Shown: piece after piece, positions 22,978-34,368 of the stretch
Position numbering within the stretch: the first letter of the stretch is position 1
Layout of the letters: the number at the start of each line of letters is the position of its first letter
DNA from: Cornus controversa
Taxonomy: Eukaryota > Streptophyta > Magnoliopsida > Cornales > Cornaceae
Length of the DNA stretch: 64,000 nucleotides
Assembly (NCBI GenBank): GCA_026545225.1
Contig: CM048853.1
Span: 16,494,755 to 16,558,754 of the forward strand
Direction: 5' to 3'
Translations under genes and position numbers: made by a program
The notes under the pieces: generated by a model
Seen by the model: only the letters and a program-made list of their open reading frames with translations
Databases searched by the model: none
Told to the model about the DNA's origin: nothing

Positions 22978-25900
22978 TGTTGTGCTTGGAAAGGGTATTT
23001 TGTTTTACCAAAATAATTCTTGTCAATTCTTAATAAACCAGTCGCAATAGTACGAATCTTTGTAAGATAGGGCTCTTGTGAAGGTGTCGATCCCACAGAG
23101 AATGTGATTAAATTAGTCTTACTTGATTCATTGGAAGAGAGGTTGATATTTTTGGTGTTTGTTTAACATAAAAAAAATGGAATAGTTATAGTTTGAATTG
23201 ATAAATAAAAGAGGGACTAGGGTATTGATTTCACCACTAGCCTCACATCAATAGAAGAATGTAATTCAACTTGGGAAAGTTACATATGTATAATCATGAT
23301 TCATGAGATTTGTCACATACTACCATGATATCTTCAAGAAATTACATAAATCAAAATATAAGAATAACTCATCTCTAGTTAGCATGAATCGTCTACCTAA
23401 CTACTTAAATAAAAGACATAACATGAAATTAAAAGTGTAGAACGATTCATCTTCCTTAAGCATGAATTATCAAATCTAATGAATTTATGTTCATATAAAA
23501 TTATTGTATAACTTTCATACTTTCTAAGACAAGAGAAGAATTGATAGGCGTTGAATGTTACGCATTCTAGCCTCTTAACTTATGTATTTTATTCTCTTAG
23601 TGATAGATTATTTTGTTATTTTACTTTGTTTTAGTGTTTTCTGTATTTTCAGGGCCTTAATAATTATTTCAGTTAAAACCAGAATTTTGGGCTTTTAAAG
23701 AAGACATCCAAGATGGTGAGATGAAGCCTACATCAAGGAGATTCACTCAACCATTTATTTCAACTCAAATCAGCCCAAGAAAGAGGTCCAAGAGAATTAC
23801 AGCTGCTTAAGAAGGTTTCGGGCCTGAAGCCCAAATCTGCGCATAATGCAGTCTTAATCCCGTTTTGGAAAACGGACCAGAAGTCTTATTTCCGAGCCTC
23901 AAATCGACATTATTTCCGCGTGGGGTTGAACGAAATTTGATTCTGCACACTTTTGTATTTCACGAAAATTCCGTAAATCGGACTTCTAGTGGGTCAAAAG
24001 TTGGGCCGAAGTCAGCAGGAAAAACCCACCTGATTAGTGCTGCGGGAAACCCTAATTAATTCCTAATTGGATTAGGACTTTGGTGTATTCTCTTGGGGAA
24101 TAAAGGGAAGGCTTGGCAGCAGTTTTGGGAGAGCTTACACAGAGATTGGAGAGTCTGAGAGGGCTGAGAAGAGAACAGAAACATATTGCAGAGCCATTGG
24201 AGAACAAAGTCATACGCGTAATTCAGAAAGATGATGTCTTCTTCCTCAACAGTTGAAGCTTCTTCTTCTACCATGAGCGGCTAGTTCATCCACTAGGGTT
24301 TTGATGTAGCCCTAACAAAGCATCAATGGTTTGATTGTTTTAATTATTGGGGACCTTTATATACATGCATAGATTGTGTAATTGTGAGGATTCTTATTAA
24401 TGAATTGAGCAATAAAAGTCTTGTAAATTCAATCTCAATGATTTCTTATCTTGTCTTAGATATTTAGTTGTTGTTATTGAAATCAATCTCTTTTGTTTTC
24501 TGTGATCATGAGAGAGATTATTTGCACAATGGTAATCACTGAATATATTATTATGAGCTTTGATGGATTATGCCTAGAGAAGATGAACCATACTGCACCC
24601 TAGATTAGAGTAGTTAGGCAGATGGCCCATGCCAATCGAAGATAGTCCATGGCTTAGCCTTAATCATATGTTATCTTCTTGACGGATGAAGGTGAGCTTG
24701 TAGCCACCGACACCACTTATGCATGATGTAATTCCCCTATAGTTGATTCAATTGACCATTGATTGTGGAGTTAGTGGTGAAGTCAAACACCCTAGGTTTC
24801 TCTCTTATTATCTTCATTATCTGTTTACCTTTGATTTATTTTATTTTATCTTTTTAATTAGTTAAAAATCAGAATTCTTTTCTTATAAATTTAATTAGAA
24901 TTAGTTCTGTGTTCCAACTCATCAGAACATAATCCCTGAGGTACGATACCCATTCCTTTCGATAGCCCTATTCTGCAAAGAATTCGTTCTATTGCGAAGT
25001 GTGGAAAATTTTAATTGGTATACTTTTTGAGTCACACTCACACACGAACCAAGAATGAAGTCAAGATTCAACATAACTTCATACTTCAATTACAAATGTA
25101 ATCCTCAAAGTTATACAACTTATTATACACATATAATAATCTCAAATAAAGATACTATTATTATACCATTGATGCTTGGCTAGGACTACATCAATGCCCT
25201 AAGAAGAGTTTCAACTCCTTATGGCTAAATTACAAGTCTTCATGGTTGGCGAACACTTCATATTTCTCTATTTGTGTGCAGAATTTTTTCGCTCATTTCT
25301 CCCCTCATTACACTACTCAATTCCCCTCCATTTATAACTAAAGTTAGTGCAATATGAGTGTCCACCATTTCTTCCACTTAAACTTATCCTATGACCAAAA
25401 TAGCTCCATATGTATTCCATTTTAGAAGAATTGGATCATCTCCCTCCATGTGTATAGCACTTTAGTGAATTCATTGAATGGGGTGGTTGCTTGTCATATC
25501 ATTAGTCACTTGTCACAAATTTTCAAAACAACCAAAGAAAAATCTGCCCAGAATATTTATGCTAATATTTTGGCCACTTTCAACCACCAAGATGTCATAT
25601 TTAGAGATTTCTCAAAATGAAACGTATTTAGAACTCTCTTTTATCTTTTCGCAACCGCAAAAATCACCTTAATTGGAGTTTGGAGCATGAAGTTATGGTC
25701 AAAATCCAAACAATGCGCAGATCAGAATTTTGAACGAATTTTGAGCTTGAGATTGGTCTTGAACTTGTACTTGACCCAATAAATGAACCAATTCAGATTT
25801 TTTGCCCCTTTTGCATTAAATCTTCAATATAGCTTGGCCCAATCCATGGACTCATCATTGGAAGTTGGCCCAAATTAATGGCAATTTTTTGTTCTTATGG

Positions 25901-26066
25901 AAGCCTCATTGAAAGCCCAAGAACCATGGAATTAACCATTATTTCATCTAAGGATCTGAAAATGACAAAAACATAATAATACTATAAAAATACTAATATA
26001 AACATAATTAAAGGATTAACATATGTAAATTAGAAGGACCGAATGCACAACATTCTATGCTTATCA
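22978..26066 (-). mobile_element. Element I 5' LTR, split by a solo C LTR
   Basis: On the minus strand it starts at 26066 with TGATAAGCATAGAATGTTG and ends at 22978 with CACAACA. Its own length is about 1.57 kb. Layout and scattered words (a minus-strand block around GGCATTGATGTAGTCCTA) resemble the family C LTR, so I is a diverged relative. Its right end lies in J gag; the flank there is CCTAG. The other end of element I is lost at the H3 junction. Confidence 0.8.
23542..25051 (+). mobile_element. Solo LTR, family C (Cc)
   Basis: It runs from TGATAGGCGTTGAATG to CACACGAACCA, 1,510 bp. The duplication AGAAT lies at 23537-23541 and 25052-25056. It is in the opposite orientation to the host LTR of element I. 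It contains the short conserved frame MMSSSSTVEASSSTMSG near 24231-24284. Confidence 0.93.
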
Positions 26067-27033
26067 CCTAGCAATGAAGGATTTGAAGTAGAAGGAGATT
26101 GATTGGCAGCCATAATTGCTGCTACCTTCTATGCAATTAAATCAATGTCGGTTGGCATAGCTTCTGAAGCACCAACCTCAAAAATTCCATCACTCTTCTT
26201 TGTAGTGGTAGGTCTGCTAGAGTGAGTAGAGGATACATGTTGAAGAAAGTTGTCACTAAGATTTTCAAATAAGGTCCATGCCTCTTCTTCACTCTTCAAC
26301 ATAAAAGTACCTCCACAAGATGCATCAACCATCTGTCTATTGGCTTCTGTCAACCCTTCATGAAAACCATGTACTAGTTCCACTTAGTAACTTGATGATG
26401 ATGACACTTCCTAAGAAGGTCCTTGAATCTTTCCTATGTCTCATAAAATTGTCCCCCCTCATGTTGAGAGAAACCAGTGATAGCACGTCTGAATTGATTG
26501 GTCTTCCCAATCAAAAAATACTTCTTGAGAAACTCATGTTGCATCTGAGTCCAAGTCGTGATAGAATCTGCTGGTAGAGATTTGAACCAATACTTTGTTT
26601 TATCTTTCAGGGAGAATAGAAAAAGTCTTATTCTGAAAGCATCTTCAGAGAATTTGTGAATTTTGGTAGTTGAGCACACTTCAATGAATTCATCTAGATG
26701 CTTGTAAGGGTCTTCTTGAGTCAGCCCAAAATAGGATGGTAGCATCTGAATAATGCTAGACTTGATCTCATAATTTTGTGCTGTGACATTGGGTAGTTGA
26801 AAACCGGTTGGTGAAGTGTATGTCTCAGGAACATAGTAGTCCTTAAGCAATCTAGCCCTCTCTCCAGCAGCATTAGGAACAAGGTTGTTATTCCTTTCTT
26901 CCGCCATGTCTTCAATGAATTCTTCCTCTTGCACAATGGTATCAACAGGGATGTTCCTCTGTTGTCTGAGAGTACGTTCAGGCTCAGGATCAAGAGGTAT
27001 CAAAGGATCAGCCACAGAACGACAACCTTGCAT
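26067..27033 (-). pseudogene. gag: Element J: family C gag, 5' part
   Basis: The ATG at 27033 starts MQGCRSVADPLIPLDPEPERTL. The frame is open for 199 codons through the gag core (YFGLTQEDPYKHLDEF, FSLKDKTKYWFKSLPA) and stops just after FSQHEGGQFYET at 26434. A second piece, 26383-26129, carries MVDASCGGTFMLKSEEEAW. Insertion of element I at 26067 ends it around the stretch equal to the SNSTLLG region of C. Close in sequence to C gag (32074 on). The rest of J is not found. Confidence 0.88.
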
Positions 27034-27166
27034 ATATTAACAAAAAGTACCTGAAACGAAAATAAAAACAAAATATAAAAATTTCCTAAACTAAAAATCC
27101 AATTAAAATTAATTCTGTAAAATCCAATCAATTAAAAAGATATTCCCCGGCAACGGCACCAACAAT
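27034..27166 (-). mobile_element. Element J leader and primer binding site
   Basis: The minus-strand PBS (27144-27161) reads TGGTGCCGTTGCCGGGGA: tRNA-Asp type with one change (C to T at the fourth base). The leader to the gag ATG is AT-rich and matches the C leader (31953-32073). Confidence 0.85.
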
Positions 27167-28657
27167 TGATTCGTGTGTGAGTGTGTCTCAATTAAAATTA
27201 CCACACTTTGCAATAAAACGAATTCTTTGCAGAATAGGGCTATCGAAAGGGGTGTCAAACCTCAGGGATTATGGTCTGACGAGTTGGAATACGGAATTAA
27301 TTCTAATTAATTTAAGAAGAAAAGAAATTTGATTTTTATATTTAAACTAATTAAAAAGCAAAATAAAATAAAACAAAGGAAATAGAGAGTGAAGATAATA
27401 TGAGATAAATTTAGGGTATTTGACTTCACCACTAACTCCACAATCAATGGTCAATTGAATTAACTACAGGGAATTATACCATGCATAAGTGGTGTCGGTG
27501 GCTACAAACTCACCTTCATCCATCAAGAAGATAATATATGATTAAGGCTAAGTCATGGACTATCTTCGATTGGCATGTGCCATCTGCCTAACTACTCTAA
27601 TCTAGGGTGCAGTATGGTCCATCTTCTCTAGGAATACTCCATCAAAGCGTATAATGATATATTCAGTGATTACCATTGTGTAATAATCGCCCTCATGATC
27701 ACAGAAAATAAGAGAGATTGAGTTTAATAACAACAACTAAATATCTAAGACAAGATAAGAAATCATTGAAATTGAATTTATAAGACTTTCATAGCTCAAT
27801 TCTATAATAAGAATCCTCTAAATTACACAATCTATGCATGAACATAAAGGTCCCTAATAATTAAAACAATCAAACCATTGATGCTTTGTTAGGGCTACAT
27901 CAAAACCCTAGTGGATGAACTAGTTGCTCATGGTAGAAGAAGAAGCTTCAACGGTTGAGGAAGAAGGCATCATCTTCATGAATTATGCGTAAGACTTCGT
28001 TCTCCAATGATTCTCAGTCAAAAGCTCAACAAAGTATGTCTTCAATCTGCCCAAAGGCTCTCTAAGCTCTCTAAGACTCTCTTCAATTCGCCACTTTATG
28101 CCCCAAGAGAATACACCAAAGTCCTAATCCAATTAGGAATTAATTAGGTTTTCCCGCAGCACTAATCAGGCGGGTTTTTCCTGCTGACGTTCGGCCCAAC
28201 TTTTGACCCACTAGAAGTCTGATTCACGGAATTTTTGTGAAATACAAAAGTGTGCAGAATCAATTTTCGTTCAACCAACATAAAAATTAAGTTGATTTGA
28301 AGCTCAAAAATAATACCTCTAGTCCATTTTCCAAAATAGGATTAAGATTGTATTAAGCGTATAATTGGGCTTCAGGCCCGTAACCTTCTTAAGCAGCTGT
28401 AATTCTCTTGGACCTCTTCCATGAACTGATTTGAGTTGAATTAAATAGTTTAATGGATCCCTTTAATGTAGGCTTCATCTAACCTTCTTTCATGTCATCT
28501 TTAAAAGCCCAAAATCATAGTTTTAACTGAAATAATCATTAAGGCCCTGAAAATACAGAAAACACTAAAACGAAGTAAAATCTCAAAATAATCTATCACT
28601 AAGAGAATAAAATACATAAGTTAAGAGGCTAGAATGCGTAATATTCAACGCCTATCA
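27167..28657 (-). mobile_element. Element J 5' LTR (family C)
   Basis: On the minus strand it starts at 28657 with TGATAGGCGTTGAAT and ends at 27167 with CACACGAATCA, 1,491 bp. It differs more from C, Ca, Cb and Cc than they do from one another (for example 28020-28080 and 28430-28510), so it is older or of a sub-branch. The right flank is ACCAC (28658-28662). Confidence 0.9.
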
Positions 28658-29339
28658 ACCACCTTAGGTTGATCGACAACTCTGGACATAGATATAGAAC
28701 CCATCATCCAGTCTTTTAAAAAAAACATTTCTTTCTTCCTCCGCCATCACACACCCACTTCCTAGGTTATGTAATGCACGAATGTCCAAGTCATTCTATT
28801 CTGCACATTTCTATAAAATTGTAGCTAGCATGTATTTCCATGTCAATTCCATATACTAAATCACATTGAGGAATTTAGACATATATCTTTTATATTCCCA
28901 TGCTCATTGAGGCATTTAAACAAACACTTGGCCACATTGTTCACAACTATGCACCAAACAAGCCCAAAATCTCAAACTTTCCACATATTATGTACACATA
29001 CTTTTCGCATAAGGCACATAAGCATGAAATCAACATTTGCATCACATATACCTGTTTAACATCAAAATACATAAGTTAAACACATAAAACCCTAGCTGAA
29101 TGCCCTAGACATCCAACTTACTCACACAAACCCAAAAATTGTGGGTTAGACATCCCTACCTCGATTTGAAAGAATTTCCAAAGAAAACCTCAAACATGCC
29201 CAGATTAAAAAGTGTCCAAAATCAAATTTAAATGATTATATTGAAGTCCTTGCCACATAGAACAATATGTTCTTCTTCGACACCTCAAGAATGTTCACCA
29301 ATGATTATAAAGAAACAAACCTTGAGACTTCAATGAAGA
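28658..29339. other. Unassigned AT-rich DNA between J and D2
   Basis: I see no gene. The text around 29140-29210 (TACCTCGATTTGAAAGAATTTCC) is like a stretch in D LTRs (about 8070-8110), so this may be a diverged gypsy LTR. GAAGA at 29335-29339 is the left duplication of D2. The sequence goes on at 42856, after D2. Confidence 0.5.
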
Positions 29340-29434
29340 TGTAACGCCCCGATCCCCCGACTCCCGAAAAACTGGGGGTTGACCCGCCAATTCCTTTGAT
29401 CAAGTCAACTAAGGCTATAACCAACATTTCCTAC

Positions 29435-29545
29435 TTTCAGTCGGCTGAAAATAAAGTTTCAGTCGGCTGAAAAAGTGCTCTAGAATTGCTTGTTTCATTC
29501 TGTCTCTTTTAGTCGCTTGAAAGTGGACTTTCAGCAAGCTAAAGT
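29435..29545. repeat. Palindromes in D2, different core from D1
   Basis: Two copies of TTTCAGTCGGCTGAAA (29437-29452 and 29457-29472) are followed by decayed ones (near 29508-29525, and CTTTCAGCAAGCTAAAG near 29529). They stand in the same part of the LTR as the CGAT-NN-ATCG array of D1 but have another sequence. Confidence 0.8.
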
Positions 29546-30418
29546 ACCTGGGCCTGAAATTTTTGACAGCATTTTTCAACCTGACTTCAAATGTCATTAT
29601 CTCACAATTCGTAAGTCCATTTGACTTGAAATTTGACATGAATCATCCTTAACATGTCTAGTTTCTAACCCAATTTGAATCACTCAAACATACCGACCAC
29701 AACTCAAGTTATGCTCGATTTAGTGGGTGTGGGTCAGATTACCCACTCATGCACTAAAATATGCATATCTTTCTCAATTTAAATCCAAACAAGGTCCATG
29801 ACCTATCAAAATGAAGCTAACATAATTCTCTTACTATACACATAAATTTAATTCACTCTTTGAACTCAAAATGGACACTTTTGGGCATGTGTCCCCCAAA
29901 TGGCTACTCTAATGCCTCAATGGCCATCAAGTAAATTCACATAACATGCATTTCATACTTGAAATGTAATTCCACCTATCTTTCTTACCATCTTCACTCC
30001 ACAACTCATGCATATATACTTTCTATACTCCATTTGCTTATGATTAACCATACAAGAAATTATAACTAAAGAGGAAAATGGTCATATGGTACCATACATC
30101 TCCAACACATACTTTTCTCAAAAGATGCTTATCATTCATGTGATTTTTCCAAGTCCATAGTCATTACAAGAATTCATGCATAAGGTTCAAAATGCAACAA
30201 ATTCTACCATGACTACAACTAAATCATTACCGTGCCACAAGCCGGCACAGATAGCCAAAAGTACAAATATCCAAAAATGTAGCAAAATCTAACTAGGACT
30301 CTTCTTGGACACTCAAGTCCCATCCGTCATCAGCACCTTATCTATTAAATATTTAGAATAAAGGGGTGAGCACCACTGTGGCTCAGTAGAGATACCCCAA
30401 CCCACCTAAGTGCAGACC

Positions 30419-31929
30419 TGATAGGCGTTGAATGTTACGCATTCTAGCCTCTTAACTTATGTATTTTATTCTCTTAGTGATAGATTATTTTGTGATTTTA
30501 CTTTGTTTTAGTGTTTTCTGTATTTTCAGGGCCTTAATGATTATTTCAGTTAAAACCGTGCTTTTGGGTTTTTAAAGAAGACATCCAAGATGGTGAGATG
30601 AAGCCTACATCAAGGAGATTCATTCAACCATTTATTTCAACTCAAATCAGCCCAAGAAAGAGGTCCAAGAGAATTATACCTGCTTAAGAAGGTTTCGGGC
30701 CTGAAGCCCAAATCTGCGCATAATGCACTCTTAATCCCATTTTGGAAAATGGACCAGAAGTCTTATTTCCGAGCCTCAAATCGACATTATTTTCGCATAC
30801 GGTTGAACGAAATTTGATTCTGCACACTTTTGTATTTCAAGAAAATTCCGTAAAACAGACTTCTAGTGGGTCAAAAGTCGGGCCAAAGTCGGGCCGAAGT
30901 CAGTAGGAAAAACCCACCTGATTAGTGCTGCGGGAAACCCTAATTTATTCCTAATTGGATTAGGACTTTGGTGTATTCTCTTAGGGAATAAAGTGAAGAC
31001 TTGGAGGCTGAGTTGAGGGGGATTGGAGAGAACACAGAGAGAGTCTGAGAGGGCTGAAGAGAACAGAAATATATTCGCAGAGCCATTGGAGAACGAAGTC
31101 ATACGCGTAATTCAGAAAGATGATGTCTTCTTCCTCAACAGTTGAAGCTTCTTCTTCTACCATGAGCGGCTAGTTCATCCACTAGGGTTTTGATGTAGCC
31201 CTAACAAAGCATCAATGGTTTGATTGTTTTAATTATTGGGGACATTTATATACATGCATAGATTGTGTAATTGTGAGGATTCTTATTATAGAATTGAGCA
31301 ATAAAAGTCTTGTAAATTCAATCTCAATGATTTCTTATCTTGTCTTAGATATTTAGTTGTTGTTATTGAACTCAATCTCTTTTGTTTTCTGTGATCATGA
31401 GAGAGATTATTACACAATGGTAATCACTAAATATATTGTTATGAGCTTTGATGGATTATGCCTAGAGAAGATGAACCATACTGCACCCTAGATTAGAGTA
31501 GTTAGGCAGATGGCCCATGCCAATCGAAGATAGTCCATGGCTTAGCCTTAATCATATGTTATCTTCTTGACGGATGAAGGTGAGCTTGTAGCCACCGACA
31601 CCACTTATGCATGATGTAATTCCCCTATAGTTGATTTAATTGACCATTGATTGTGGAGTTAGTGGTGAATAGATTTCTCTCCTATTATCTTCACTATCTT
31701 GTTTACTTTGATTTATTTTATTTTATCTTTTTAATTAGTTTAAAAATCAGAATTCTTTTCTTATAAATTTAATTAGAATTAGTTCTGTATTCCAACTCGT
31801 CAGAACATAATCCCTGAGGTACGATACCCATTCCTTTCGATAGCCCTATTCTGCAAGGAATTCGTTCTATTGCAAAGTGTGGAAATTTTTAATTGGTATA
31901 CTTTTTGAGTCACACTCACACACGAATCA
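30419..31929 (+). repeat. Element C 5' LTR
   Basis: It runs from TGATAGGCGTTGAATG to CACACGAATCA. Compared with the 3' LTR it has an extra GTCGGGCCAAA-like piece near 30880 and lacks about 15 bp near 31670. A TTTATATACATG word at about 31247-31258 is the best TATA candidate. A short frame MMSSSSTVEASSSTMSG lies near 31121-31174, upstream of it. Confidence 0.93.
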
Positions 31930-31934
31930 ATTTT

Positions 31935-31952
31935 TGGCGCCATTGCCGGGGA
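31935..31952 (+). other. Primer binding site of element C (tRNA-Asp)
   Basis: TGGCGCCATTGCCGGGGA differs at one base from the complement of plant tRNA-Asp 3' end (G to A at position 8). It stands 5 bp after the LTR. It would prime minus-strand cDNA. Confidence 0.9.
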
Positions 31953-32073
31953 TTATCTATTTGATTGATTGGATTTTACAGAATTAGTTTTAATTGGATT
32001 TTTAGTTTAGAAAATTTTTATATTTTATTTTTAATTTTGTTTTGTTTTCTTTTCAGGTGCTTTTGGCAAATAT

Positions 32074-34353
32074 ATGCAAGGTCGTCATTCTGTGGCTGAT
32101 CCTTTGATACCTCTTAGACAACAGAGGAACAACCCTGTTGATACAATTGTGCAAGAGGAAGAATTAATTGAAGACATGGTGGAAGAAAGGAATAACAACC
32201 TTGTTCCTAATGCTGATGGAGAAAGAGCTAGATTGCTGAGGGACTACTATGTTCCTGAGACATATACCTCGCCAGCAGGTTTTCAACTGCCCAATGTCAC
32301 AGCACAGAATTATGAGATCAAGTCCAGCATTATTCAGATGCTACCATCTTATTTTGGGCTGACTCAAGAAGACCCTTACAAGCATCTGGATGACTTCATT
32401 GAAGTGTGCTCAACTACAAAAATTCACAACTTCTCTGAAGATGCTTTTAGAATGAGACTTTTTCCATTCTCTCTGAAAGACAAAGCAAAGTATTGGTTCA
32501 ACTCCCTACCGGCTGGTTCTATCACGACTTGGACTCAGATGCAACATGAGTTTCTCAAGAAGTATTTTCCGATAGGGAAGACCAATCAGTTCACACGTGC
32601 TATCACTGGTTTCTCCCAACATGAGGGGGAACAATTTTATGAGACATGGGAAAGATTCAAGGACCTTCTTAGGAAGTGTCCCCATCATCAAGTTCCTAAG
32701 TGGCAACTATTGCAGAGTTTTCATGAAGGGCTCACAGAAGCCAACAGACAGATGGTTGATGCGTCATGTGGAGGTACTTTTATGTTGAAGAGTGAAGAAG
32801 AGGCATGGACCTTATTTGAAAATCTTAGTGACAACTCTCTACAACATGTGTCCTCTACTCGTTCTAGCAGACCTGCCACTACCAGGAAGACTGATGGGAT
32901 TTTTGAGGTTGGTGCTTCAGAAGCTATGCCAACTGATATTGATTTAATTGCACAGAAGGTAGCAGCAATTATGGCTGCCAATCAAACTCCTTCTGCTTCA
33001 AATTCTACATTGCTAGGCCCTTGTGAATTTTGCTCTAGTCCTATGCATAACGTGAGCAATTGTCCTTCAATAGGGCAATTTTCTGATATTCAACATGAGC
33101 AAGTTCAAGCTGCTTTCACTGGACCAATGAACCCTCCACGAGGTAATACTTACAATCCCACATGGAGGAATCATCCTGGTTTTTCTTACAGTAACCAAGG
33201 GGCAGCAATGCAACCATCATATCAACCTAGGACTTTTGTGCCTCAACAGCAATATCAAACACAAAGTCCTATGGCCCAAAGAATTTCTGCTATTGAAGAC
33301 AAACTGACTCTTACCTTGTCTAAATTTGACAAGCTTGATTCTCTTATAGAGACAGTGCAAGCTACTGCAGCAACAGTACAATCTACAGTTCAGCTAGTGC
33401 ACTCGCATTCTCAATCCATTGACAAACTGGAATCTCAGTTTGGACAGCTTGCTACTTCATTGAGTAGAAGAGAAGAAGGGAAGCTCCCTAGTCAACCAAT
33501 TGCTAATCCAAGAGGGATGCAAGATTCCACAAGCAACCCACACCATGAGCAAGTTCAAGCCATTACCACTTCGAGAAGTGGGAAAATAATTGACAATAAG
33601 GTGGGTGAAAAGAAAGAAGGAGAAAAAGTGACCACAAGTCCAAATGCTAAAATTCCTTATGAGCCCAAGGCTCCTTTCCCACAACGTTTTCTTGAAGCAT
33701 CTAAATTGGGGAAGCAAGGGGACAAGCTGCATGACATGATGGAGGTATTTCGCCAAGTGAAGATTAATTTGCCACTCCTTGATGCCATCAAGCAAATTCC
33801 TCCTTATGCAAAATTTTTGAAGGACTTGTGCACTCAGAAAAGGCGTTCTAAAAGCCATGTGCCAAAGAAAGTAATGCTGCCACAACAAGTAAGTTCAATA
33901 ATTCAGCAGTGTACTCCTCCCAAGTACAAAGATCCTGGTGCTCCAACTATCTCATGCATTATTGGGGAGCACCATGTGGATAAAGCTCTTCTTGATTTGG
34001 GTGCAAGTGTGAATTTGTTACCCTATTCAGTTTACTTACAATTGGGCTTGGGAGAATTGAAGCTTACCTCGGTGGTATTACAATTTGCAGACAGATCAAC
34101 AAAGCAACCCCGAGGAATCATAGAAGATGTGCTCATTAAAGTGGACAAGTTCTACTTTCCTGTTGATTTCATTGTACTTGACACTGAGCCGGTTCACAAT
34201 CCGAAGAGGCACATTCCTGTGATCCTTGGTCGACCTTTCTTAGCTACTGCTGATGCTTGCATAAATTGTAGGTCGGGGATCATGGATATTTCCTTTGGCA
34301 ACATGAAGGTTAAACTTAATATTTTCAATGCTGTTGAGAATCCTCCAGATTAG
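32074..34353 (+). CDS. gag: Element C gag-protease, 759 aa, open
   Basis: This encodes the particle protein and aspartic protease of an Athila-like element. The start MQGRHSVADPLIPL is shared with J and F. The gag core spans roughly residues 85-270 (YFGLTQEDPYKHLDDF, LFPFSLKDKAKYWFNSLPA, MVDASCGGTFMLKSEEEAW). A CCHC knuckle CEFCSSPMHNVSNC begins at about residue 317. The protease motif LLDLGASVNLLPYS has its Asp at residue 641, followed by the flap-side region and ILGRPFLATADACINC. The frame ends in TAG at 34351. F has CAG at this place, and the integrase frame downstream is in phase, so the stop is a single C-to-T change and the ancestral product was one gag-protease-integrase chain. It is the only intact gag in the window. 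Confidence 0.93.
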   Translation: MQGRHSVADPLIPLRQQRNNPVDTIVQEEELIEDMVEERNNNLVPNADGERARLLRDYYVPETYTSPAGFQLPNVTAQNYEIKSSIIQMLPSYFGLTQEDPYKHLDDFIEVCSTTKIHNFSEDAFRMRLFPFSLKDKAKYWFNSLPAGSITTWTQMQHEFLKKYFPIGKTNQFTRAITGFSQHEGEQFYETWERFKDLLRKCPHHQVPKWQLLQSFHEGLTEANRQMVDASCGGTFMLKSEEEAWTLFENLSDNSLQHVSSTRSSRPATTRKTDGIFEVGASEAMPTDIDLIAQKVAAIMAANQTPSASNSTLLGPCEFCSSPMHNVSNCPSIGQFSDIQHEQVQAAFTGPMNPPRGNTYNPTWRNHPGFSYSNQGAAMQPSYQPRTFVPQQQYQTQSPMAQRISAIEDKLTLTLSKFDKLDSLIETVQATAATVQSTVQLVHSHSQSIDKLESQFGQLATSLSRREEGKLPSQPIANPRGMQDSTSNPHHEQVQAITTSRSGKIIDNKVGEKKEGEKVTTSPNAKIPYEPKAPFPQRFLEASKLGKQGDKLHDMMEVFRQVKINLPLLDAIKQIPPYAKFLKDLCTQKRRSKSHVPKKVMLPQQVSSIIQQCTPPKYKDPGAPTISCIIGEHHVDKALLDLGASVNLLPYSVYLQLGLGELKLTSVVLQFADRSTKQPRGIIEDVLIKVDKFYFPVDFIVLDTEPVHNPKRHIPVILGRPFLATADACINCRSGIMDISFGNMKVKLNIFNAVENPPD

Positions 34354-34368
34354 ACTGATGTTTTCTTC

